Positions 48,118-59,600 of a DNA stretch of 64,000 nt are shown piece after piece; position 1 is the stretch's first letter; every line of letters starts with the position of its first letter. The notes under the pieces were generated by a model, which did no database searches, was not told where the DNA came from, and saw nothing but the letters and a program-made list of their open reading frames with translations. The stretch comes from Atriophallophorus winterbourni (lineage: Eukaryota > Platyhelminthes > Trematoda > Plagiorchiida > Microphallidae), in NCBI GenBank assembly GCA_013407085.1, contig JACCGJ010000281.1, positions 1 to 64,000 of the forward strand, written 5' to 3'. A program made the position numbers and the translations under genes.

Positions 48118-50163
48118 CCTTGTATGTTGTCAAGCGGAGTGACGAGAAAAGCTTGTTATGATGCATGACAGTGAAAGCCGCAAGGAAGCTGCCGTGCTGA
48201 TGGTGCTCTACTCGTTCACGAAACTTGTTTGAATGCATGTTCCATTCGAGGTGTAGGCACCTCTTCCCAGTTTGTTGTGCTTACTCTTCTATAGAAGCCG
48301 TGCAAACATTTAAAGTCACACCCTCCCCACCTTTTAGGATTTATTTTCATGGTTGTATGGCAGTTAAGCAGTCGAGTACGTGCGCCGGTTTGTTTGTAAT
48401 GCGTCTTGATGATAATGACTCCAATTTAGCATGGTGTTAGCTGTACATCACAAAAATTACTGCGCGATTGCACATCCATGTAGGTTGTAGTGGAATAAAT
48501 TGGTTTAAGAAAATAGTTTCCAGCGTAAGAAAAGCCGAGCTTCGAGTGTGTTTGTGTTGCTTGTTTGTGATTGGTTTGAAAGCAACCATTCTTGCATCAA
48601 TGTTTCACTAATCATAATCGTCTTAATCAGGACAAAATGAACTCAAAAGTTGGGTAAGCTACAGAATCTTTAAACGAGTAAGCGCCGACCTCGAATAGAA
48701 CGTATATTCAAGTTTGGTGAACGAATAAAGTGACAGTACGTCAGCTTCCTTGCGGCTTTCACTTCATATGTCTAAACACAGTCTGCGCCCACGCGGTACC
48801 TTATTTGGATAAGGGTTGTGATTTCATACATACCGCTTTGAGCAAGCTGTTATTGTCACTCCACTTGACAGCAAGCAAGTTTAAACAGACACTCCAACAA
48901 GATGCTTATTTCGAGGCCGCAACTGAATACGGTTCTGAGTCATAGCTAGCCACTGCGATATCGGATTGCGGGGACACCAGCTCGGAAGACAGACGACACA
49001 GACCCTAAAACGTTAACTAGAAAGGGTCTTTAGCTGCCTATTTCAATTGACAATTTGATCACCACGAATTCTACGCCAATCAAAATTTGTCGTCACAAAA
49101 TAATACGCTTCAAAAATCGGTAGTCAAGTATCCGAAAAGCATGATCCGACCTGCATACCCTTTTCAGGTTGATCAACTTATTTATATTAACATTACTACC
49201 GAAGAGTTTATTACTTATATCATCGTTGTCAACGGTTGCCGACGTCGTGTATGCTCTTTACGTAATATCTAAGTTTCGCACCATGAAAGCAATACAACCC
49301 GAACTGTCGCTTTGTAGACTTGAGTAATAGTAGTCATTTCTTGCGCCAAAAGTGACTCAGGCTGTGGAATGCGACGGTCGCTTTAGAATTGTGTGCGAGT
49401 TATTGCTACCTCTATCGAGTTGAATTAATGGATCTACAGATTCTAGCGTCTGATTGTCGAGTAATAAGGTTCTGTTTGATAAATACATGTCCTGCAGCTA
49501 AACACAGCAATAAGGAGGTCTAAAACCCATTCATAATGTTAGCACATTAATAGATATCTTGTTTAGTATAGCCTATGCATCTGTGTACGATTGAAAAACA
49601 GAACTGTCATCAACGCAGTTTGGCGTACTATGATTTCTGAAAGTTTGGGTGCCATCGCTGCATACTTCCATAATGGCGTCATTTTTTAAATTAAATAGAA
49701 AGGAAGAAATCGGACTTTGTTGTTAGACGCCGCTCGTAATTGGAAATTCCGGCGAAAAGTCATTGTAAATTATAACACATCCAGATGTGAGATCATAAAA
49801 TGCACGCTATGTTAACATACCTTCGTGGAACACAAGACATTTCGATCTACTTAGTCAAATGCCCATTTGAAACCTGAAAGATGGCTACTGTTGGTTGCCG
49901 ATAAGTATCGCGCATTATATTATATACATTGATCTTATTTTCTGTCTGTTTGTTTAGTATTACTGTTTTCTCGACAACTGCGCTCACTGTTTAACCTGTG
50001 AAGGATGAATTCGGTGGCTATCTCCAGTCTATCTTTTAATGGTAAATTCTATATTCCGCTATTCTCGTCTGGCTATCCGTTGATAACCGATGTTTGCTCT
50101 TTTTGAAAACATGCGTGCAGATGAACCTTCATTCCTCATTTACTCCACAGTGTCCATATCCCA
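48118..50163. other. Intergenic stretch with dispersed repeats
   Basis: GTGAAAGCCGCAAGGAAGCTG at 48171-48191 recurs inverted near 48742-48764. The segment at 48424-48482 (GGTGTTAGCTGTACATCAC, then GCGATTGCACATCC) matches 58777-58832. No gene is recognised, and promoter elements for the LANCL gene could not be assigned. Confidence 0.45.
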
Positions 50164-50347
50164 ATGGAATTCCCAGATGAGCGTCATTTTAATAATCCAT
50201 GGATTTCGGAGAGCATCACTGCTCTTGCTGATAAGGAAGCTTGGGCAAATCAGATAACGTCAAAGCTCTCAGCGTTGACAAAAATTTTGTCCGCAGAATC
50301 AGCATCCCTCTCGTCTTCGGACATCTCAATGTATACTGGTCTTGCAG
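50164..50347 (+). CDS. LANCL: LANCL exon 1
   Basis: ATG at 50164 with AAT before it; donor GCAG|GTGAAG. It encodes FNNPWISESITALADKEAWA, then LSALTKILSAESA and SMYTGLA, the first barrel motif. It ends one base into a codon completed by exon 2. No in-frame upstream extension is suggested. Confidence 0.85.
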
Positions 50348-50584
50348 GTGAAGATCTCTTCCTCTCTTTTTTGTAGAAAAATTTAGTGGCCATATTTTAA
50401 GCCATGCGCAGCTATTTAGTATAGAATTGTCTTGATTTTTGATGTAATATTAAGTTATCACTAAGCACATTAGTGTAAGACCACATTGATGCGGCATCCT
50501 CCATTTTAAATTATCTCCTATAAAATATATAGTTTCCTATCATCTCTATAGATCTATATTATATACTACTATTATTATCTATTA

Positions 50585-50622
<38 letters not shown>

Positions 50623-53600
50623 TATATAGTTAGATAGAATGATATATATATAGGCATGATCCCGGAGCTTTGTAAAGTGTCACATAGCCTAGCCGTTTTT
50701 CGTTATCGCTTTTTAATTGCTTCTCTGTAACCACATTTACTCTAACCGGTTTTCGCCTTTCCTTTGCTACCTCACGCTCGTATATATGAAATCACAAGTC
50801 TGATCCAGGCAAAGTGCCGCACATTCATAAACTGCACATTGTCTAAGATACTGTCAGGTTGCCTAGGCCTAGACGCGCACATACGTTTGGATAGTGCTGA
50901 CAATTTATCATAAGCAATCACTGCTTTGCTGGACTACGTCATCGTGTTAGCTAGTTAGGTCCGATTCGTTGGCTCAGGAAAATGCGCGTCATTGGTTTAC
51001 GGCAGCTTGGTAAGTTTACCCTTGATATCTAGAGTGGTTTTTGACAAGAGGGCCAAGTTTGAAGGTGTAGTCGATTGTGAAAATTAGATAATGTGCATGA
51101 ACTTTGTAGGCGTATTTCTCAACACTTTTTCACACTTAACATGATAATCTCAGTAATACGATGAGTTGCCTACTCTGAAGAAGGACAATCCTATTGGCAA
51201 TCTAGTTTTATGCGGGACGCCTTATACCGACTTAATTTCAGTGAGTCCGCACTGCTACACGAGAAATTCGGACAAAATGGGAATCTATTCAATCTATATA
51301 CTGCCACATTTCGATCTCTTAAATCTAAAACTTCTTTAACTCCTTGCGGATCGTCAGTCTAAACTATTCGTGAAATTGTATGAGGGCTATATAATTGATT
51401 GTAGTCAATGAAATGCTACAAAGTTGTATTTTCTCTTATTCCAAGACAATACTTTTGTTTAAACAAAAGCTTCCTATCATCACAACCACGTCAAACAATT
51501 TCGTAGGCACATAATTTCGCTTGTTTGTAGGTATTGGACTATTTTACTATCGACTATCTCAGGCGAGACTGCAGCTTCCCGACGCATCCGAACACCAATC
51601 CGGAGCACTCTGCCAGGCACAACATCTTAGGCGGCGATGTTTACGACACGTTGACTTACAACGACTCAAAAAGAATGCAAGCGTTTTCACAAGTTCGATC
51701 GGTGCTCTTCTGCTAGGGGCGATCGTTCCTTGTTTCGCAATCAGATGGGCAGGAACTAACCCCAGATCGTTGTTTCGAAGAGATACTGGCAGCGTCCAAC
51801 TTTGTGACGTCATCCGACAACGAGATACCGGATGAGGCGTTATACGGTAGAACGGGCTATCTATGCGCTCTGTTGATTCTTGAATCGGCTGGATTCAGCA
51901 TAAACAGTAGTTTGTTCACTCAAGTACGTTTGCCAATCAAATGTAATTGCTGGTCGTTATCAGACGGCAATCCGTCTTTTTTCTCATAAAAGAAAAACTG
52001 TTGAGCAACCTTACACCGGTATCAAATACCGGGTGCTAATTACCGTATAACCATGACACGTTAAAAATCCTAAAAATGTTGGGAAAAGTAGGATCTAAAA
52101 AGCCACTAAACCTATAAAAGATTATGTGCAGACACACTCGTTTGAGGTGCCTATTCTTCGAATCAAGCAAGCGTTGTGAAAGAGTTGAACGTCTTCTGCA
52201 TAACGGCTTCCTCTTGGCTTTGCAAATTAATACCTTACCCTCTTATTTTTTTACGCTTTGTCACGTAAACCTGTGTTATTTGATTGAACTGGTTTGTACT
52301 GTGTACTTTTAAAGGTTAGTTCTTTCCTGTTGCAAAAATTTGTTGACCAATGATATTCTCAAAAGTAAAAGACATTAATGAATACAATGAATTTTTTATG
52401 CAATTGGTTAAAGTAGATTCATGTGAATTTTCGCCAAGCCAAGAGTAAGGGTCAGAACATGGGATGTCATAAGATAGCACTGTATTCATCGCGTCTAATT
52501 GGCCTTACCACTGAACAATCTAGAAATGTCAATTCACGTAGACTATGCCAATATCAGTTAGCCTATTTGCCAAGCAACGCACTTATCCGAGTTAATCCCT
52601 AAACGTGAATGCGGCGAAGGTTACTTGGCACTGCGGTTTACTTGTGCTTGACAAAAATCTATTACAATATGCTAAAGTTAATCACTTAAAAAATTGGGTT
52701 TAATGTTAAGCTTTATTTATTGTGACCCTTATCAAGAACGTTTCCCAAAACTGCTCTAAGTGATTGCGTACACGATGGGCGACAAACATTTTCAATCACC
52801 TGAAAGTGGCATCTTTCTGTTCGCCTTATTAAGACAGTGGATGAGCGAGACCGAAATCAAGAGATATGTTTTTGATTTTAAGTTATTTTTTCTGTGCAGG
52901 TGATGTATGTATGAAATCGCAAGTCTGATCGAGTCAAAGTGCCGCACAACGAAAGACTGCTTGCGTGCAAAGATACTAACAACTTTGTGCTAATTCGAGG
53001 ATAAATTCTCATTTGCAAATTGAAATTTAGCTTTTATGTGGGGACTAATCTAAGTCTTACAGTTGGTGCAATGTAGCACTAGTAACTGTTTGAAATATTA
53101 TCGCAGCATTCCAATAACAGCATGATTGTAGTTTTTTTCTTTTAAGTCAGATTTTTACTAATAAGTAGTATATGACGTTCGAAAAGCAGACGGAAGCACA
53201 CTAGCGGTTTTCGCGTTATTGCCGCTCATCAGGGTAGGCGTTCCGTGACCTGACATTCGAACGCCGTGCGGACTTGTGCTAACCCATTATCTTTGGAATT
53301 CGCGCATAAATCTTCATTTGTCAAATTGAAATTTAGCTTTAATGTGGGGCTAATCTAATCCCACCGTTGGTGCAATGTAGCACCGGCGTTCAGGTCACGG
53401 ATACGCATACCTGATGAGCGGCAATAACCGCGAAACCGCTCGTGTGCTTCCGTCCTGCTTTTCGAACGTCATATACTACTTATTAATACAAATCTGACTT
53501 AAAACACAAACTACAATCATGCTGTTATTGGAATGCTGCAAAAATATTCCAAACAGCTACCGGTGCTACATTGTACCAACTGTGGGACTTTCATTAATTC

Positions 53601-56600
53601 CCACATACAAGCTAAATTTCAATTTGCAAATGAAAATTTATCCTCGAATTCGCAAATACTGACAACTTTCCCAGACCTAAATAGCCGTGTTCCAACAAAC
53701 AGCTCATTCCTGTTGACCAAACATTGCAAACGATGGCACTCAAGCTCTTTTACAAGTGTGGTGGAGCGTTATGTAGAAATCTTTGATTGATAAATAAATG
53801 TTAGTAATCTTATTTACATGGTTAAGTGTACACGTGGCATATGCCTATGCGTTACCGAAACGACTAGGAAACTTCATATCGACCGCGAAGAATCTGGAAC
53901 CTCACTAAAAGCAACCATAAATGTGATTATGAATTTTATGCCCCTTCTTCAATGCTATCCTAGCACGTCTTGCATACAAAACAATATACACTACTTGCAT
54001 TCAAGCACCAAGTGCAACTACAAATCATGTGTTGCAACTTTTTGTATCTGGTATGTATTCGAGCAAAACTTGTGTGGCACGTATTTGTACAAAATCAATA
54101 TTCATAACTTACAAAGGACATTTTGCTCTTGTTATCTTTAATCTCATTCACTGCTTATCTACATGTGAATGACTGAATTATCCAATATATAGTTAAACAT
54201 GCAATTGATTTTTTGTAGTTTATCCGTCACATCGCGCCGTACAGTACACATGGTTGTTAGAGTAACGTTTAATCAATGTTTAGGAATCTTTTATTTCATC
54301 AGCAAGACGTTACTCAGTCGGCACCAACTCCTTCCATGGTGTTACTCGATTTTTAGTTTTTAAAACGTTTCGCTGTTGTCCTGCATCGTTCATCGTGATG
54401 ACACATTTGCTTAAATGCCATATTATTCTTTATCTTTTTCGCTAACACTTCGTTGTAGGTAGTTGAGGCAATTATTAAATCCGGGTTGAGAACAGCCAAA
54501 CGCTATCAAAATGATGGCTTGTACGCTGAACTCATGCAGCGTTCTTCTCACTCCAAACTACCCATGCCCCCTTTGATGTTTGAATGGCATGGCAAAGCTT
54601 ACTTGGGTGGTGCCCATGGCTTCGCCGGGATTTTACTCACACTGCTCAAGGTATGTATGTTCACCCGAAGATACCTTAACTTTACTCTGTCATATCGGGT
54701 CATTTGGGAATGCATCTTGCATTTGTAACGATTTGCCTCAATACATGAATGTGCTGTTTGTCATACTTTTGATAGCTGACTATCTAATGGTGTGCCGTTC
54801 GCTTCGTGTATCCCTAATGCTACCTCGCAATGTGGATGTATCGCCTCCAATCGTCACTGTTGAAAACTGTCAGCTTGAACCAGTACATCATTTCCGTTAT
54901 CTTGGTTCAATCATTGCGGATAACCTCTCGCTAGACACGGAGATTGGTAAGTGGATTGGCAGGGCAGCTGTCATTTTGTCCCGATTGAACTCTCGTGTTT
55001 GAAGTAACCACAAGTTGACTGTAAAGACAAAGATGATGGTATACATGGTGCGTACTAAATGTTTTAATGTACGGCAGTTAAACCTGGACTACTTGCGCAA
55101 GATACGAACGTATGCTGAATGCTTTCCATCTACGAAGCATCCGTCGTATCTTGAACATATCATGGATGGACAGAGTGACTAATGCTGAAGTGCTTTCAAA
55201 AGCTGGTCTACAGAGCATGTTCACCCTACTACGACAGCGCCGCCTGCGGTGGCTTGGCCACGTCTACAGAATGGAGAATGGTCGTATTCCGAAAGATCTA
55301 CTCTATGGTGAGTTGCAATCAGAAAGTCGACCATTGGGCACTTGGGGTACATAATCTTCCCACCCCTTACAATAATACTTTCTCGGTGTTGACAGTTTGG
55401 CCTCTTACACACGAAGTGATCTCTTTTGGCGCACTGTCCCCGTTTAACGAATAATGGTCTGCAATTGACTCTAGCTTTACTAAACTAGTGCTAAACAAAT
55501 ATTTTCATTTCAACCGAATTCTCAATTTTTTCAGGTTCATCATCGCCATCCGGAAGTGTTTTCTCCCAAAGCGGTTCAAGATTTGATTATGCCAACCGTG
55601 CGTTGGATGGGAGAATTGCAACTGAATTCGGGAAATTGGCCTTCCAGTTTGGGGAACAGTGTTGTTCGCGATGTTTTGGTCCACTGGTGTCATGGAGCGA
55701 CTGGAGTCGTGCCACTCATGCTGGCTGCTTATGAGGTTTGCGTGGCACTATCAACTATCCTACATCAGTTACCATTTCCCTGTGCTCTAAAATGCCGTAA
55801 AAACGTATTATGGTCTTCATGTCTCGCACAAGTCTCTAGTTGACTATCTTACACTCTGTACGAATCACGAATTTTGGTTAGTGCTTGTATTTCTTCTCTG
55901 ACGGCAGTCTGTCACTCATCAGACTAACTGGTTATTTTACCACGTATCCGATTGCCTAATTATAGATTGCGTTAAGATCCATTCTTGTTTCATCCGTTTT
56001 GCCATCCGGAGTGTAAAGAATGATGCTGCAAGCTCATTTCAACTAAGCATCTGCATGATTCACTTTCTTTTTACGTGTTTGCTTGTCTGCATTTCCTCCT
56101 TCATTTTGCTTGGCACTGTCTGGCTCCAGCCCTTAGCTTCATGATAACGATGATCATGATGCAACCTTGAGACTTGCATCATCTCAGCACACACGCGGTC
56201 TATCAGACTGCGCAGAACTTTGTCTAATTCCAAGTCTATGCTCACATGCATACATACGTACATACATACATACATACATACATACATACATACATACATA
56301 CATACATACATCCCTACTTCGGTGTAGGCAACCACCCTACTTCGGTGTAGGCAACCGGGTAGTATCATGCCTACGGTTCAACGATGCCGATGACAACGCT
56401 TTGGTACCCCCCTTCTCGCTTTGTAACATCTCATTGTTTAGTGTTAAACGCACTTATCTGTATCAGATTGTGCAAATATACGCAATAATAATCTAATACA
56501 TACATGCATACTATACATACATACGTACTCATACATACACACATACATACATACATACATACATACATACATACATACATACATACATACATACATACAT

Positions 56601-59600
56601 ACATACATACATACATGCATGCATACGTACATACATACACATATACATGCATCGTTACCTTTGAAACCGAATACTGCTGCAGTTTTAAAGCTGTTATAGT
56701 TTTCCTTAATCTTTGTCTAGTCATGGCAACTTGAGTGTGTCTCAGTAAACTTTCAGTGCTTTCATCGCTTGGCTTGTGCCTTCTTCTATTTCACCCAAAG
56801 TCCTAATTTTAATGTTGCTGGGACAATTCTGATTCATTCTTAGACTCGCACCTCACTATCTTATGGTCTATTTCTCTCTTTTCTCTGTTTAACTCAGATT
56901 CCTATCCTGCTGAGCTGCATTGTCATCTTCATTTTCATGCACCCCTCAGCCACCGGAGTATAAATAACAATATTCCACGGTCACGCTTGCCCGTCACACC
57001 ATCCAGTTGATTACATTTCTCTCTGAGCGACCATAAACAACTAGTTCCATGCTCTATGATCAATTATATATCTTTAATACCTCAGTCCCTCGCTATTACG
57101 GTGCTCTTCTCGCTTCTTTACTTTTTTGCGATTCCGCTTAAACAGCTTACCCAAGATGAATATTATTTGAAACGCGCTGTGAAAGGTGGTGATACGATCT
57201 GGGCTCGTGGGCTTCTGTTCAAAGGCTGCGGTCTTTGTCACGGCTCCGCTGGTAGTGGATACGCCCTGTTGGATTTGTACCGTTTGACGAACGACGAAAA
57301 ACACTTGTGGCGTGCACAAAAGGTAGTTTCATGTAGCCTGCTTATTGCCTACATGTATGAATGATGGCTTGGTGTAATGTATGCCGATCTCCACTGCTCC
57401 GTGGAGAGATACGGGGATTTTTTCCCACGTTATTTAGTTCTTTTCGAAGCTATGAGCGGAAGCTTTAACACGGTGCCAAATGGATTGCGACTGAAAACGA
57501 GTTGCATCCGACTACATGCTGCAGTTTTATTCCCATTGTCATTTTCCTATATCTGCCAATGTCTGGCCGCTTGACACTATCCCAGGCTTCTGTTTTTATG
57601 GATACACCCATATGCCCACGGAAGCTGACGGTTACACACAGCTTTACAGCTAGTGGCAATGATACTTTAGCTTGTTCTGACGTACAACTCATTATCGATA
57701 ACGATCATTTTAGTATGGTGTATCTTGCATTATTGGGTATCCAAGACTATGATTAGTTTGGAACAACTGAGGTGTTATGAACTGTGGTATGATCGTGCAG
57801 TACTTATGTGCTGTGTGCGGAAACACTGGTATCCCACTGCCATTTTCTCTTATATCTATCCATGGCTGGGCAACATGACAGTATATTAGTCTACACACAC
57901 TCTTTTACTGTGCGGTACTTAAGCTGGATACATGCTTGTGATTTCATGCAACCGTACTCATTTGATGGGAGTTTATGGTTGAAAGCCCTTCTTTACCGCT
58001 CACCCAGTAAAGCATTAACAAATCTAGTGGTACGTAATCATTGTGGCTGTTTATATCAACTTAAACTTGCACTCTGATGATACTCATGTCTTTCGACGAT
58101 TTTAGGTTGTTTCTCGTATCTGGAAATGAATTGTTCAATTAATGCGAATTATTAAACCCCGTTTTTGAATCTGGCTGTTCTCACTCAATATTATGATGAT
58201 ACACTATCTGAAATGGCCTGATCTTTAACCCAACCCCACCTCCTCACTTCAACTACTTTGCGTCTTTTCCCGGCAGTTTCCCTTTGCTCATGTAAAGCAA
58301 CGAAAAATGCACTTGTTGAAACAGTCTTCTTTGCTTTGTACGTTCCAGTTTGCTGAGTGGTGTACGGATTGTTTCAAAAATCGAACTCGCGTCGCCGATC
58401 GACCGTATTCGCTATTCGAGGGTGAGTTTATTTTGCCGTATTTAGTTTTGAGATCGAAACGTAAGCACACGTGGCTTGCAAGCAATCGCTTATGACAGTC
58501 GGTGGATAGCCTTCCGCTTCTGACGCATTCTATTACTAAGAGTGTTGATAGGTTGCGATGTCACGATCATTAACACATTGTTCCAGTTCCGGCTTGTTAA
58601 CTATGTATGGATGTATGAAAGCACAAGCCTGATCTAGGCAAAGTGCCGCACAGTCAGAGACTGCACGTGGGCTAAGATACTGTCAGGTTGCCCAGGTTTA
58701 GACAGATACGAGGAAGAAAAAATAACAGAAAATGGTAGCCTGTTTCAGCATGCAGCTCACTATCTCTGGCCAATCAATTTAGCACGGTGTTAGCCGCACC
58801 GCACAAAGTACTGCACGATTGCACATCCGTGCACAGCTTGTTAACTAAGCGTATTTATGCACGAATTTGTATTTTGTATTTGTTTCAAAACAGTCCCACT
58901 AGTTGGCAAATGACTGGACAGTTCCTCCGCATCATACACTATGTAGTTTTAGAGTTTGTTTTATTACTGGCGCGTATGTAAAATGCAACGCTTTCGTGGT
59001 TTCGAAGCGCTTGATTCGTTTTTGGTGGACGTACCGACGGTATTCTCGTGTTGTCATACCCCGTAATTTTCCCCGTTCATCAGATCTACCTGCATGACGT
59101 TAGCAGCAAACGTACGTTTTTTGCTCACTGACGAGTGACGTTCGTCATAGTGTAACGAGTGGGGGATTGAAGGGAGAAGCTGAAATTGATTGCGTCAGAT
59201 CATTTCAGGTCAACGAGTTGCTGCTGCCCGCATATCTGGCCAATTGTTACATTCCGATCCAACGATAACCACGTTACCCTCCGCTTTGTACGCCAGCACA
59301 TCGAAGGTGTCCCGATTCATCCCTGCGGTCAACCTGTCCAACGCTAGTCGCGTTCACCCACGAATCCCACAACACGAGAGGAATCCGATTGGTCAAAGGC
59401 GTTTATTACGCACAAGACAAATAATGAAGCACACGCCTATCTTATATAGACAAACAGACAATCGCAACGTGATGCTCAACGTATTTGTCACCGTTCACTT
59501 CAATCTGATTTGCCTGTCGATTTCGTGCCAACGCAGAGTTGGTTTGACTGACATTGACGAATTGCATATCATTCGATTGCGGCTGACGTTGTCCATCTTC

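Larger units (their letters stand above)
52990..53657. repeat. Inverted pair of a second hammerhead SINE-like family
   Basis: The right copy (+, about 53386-53657) and left copy (-, about 53250-52995) are imperfect reverse complements, sharing AAGCACACTAGCGGTTT-type, GACGTTCGAAAAGCAG and CAATAACAGCATGATTGTAG sequences. A partial third copy (-, about 53395-53255) of the distal half lies between them. The full unit is about 265 bases: hammerhead at one end, a conserved tail ending near AATTCGAGGATAAAT at the other. It has no coding capacity. Confidence 0.85.

Noticed and set aside
56444..56734. ORFs encoding long Tyr-Val-Cys-Met or His-Thr-Tyr-Ile repeats
   Set aside because: They are translations of the (CATA)n microsatellite in both strands, not genes.
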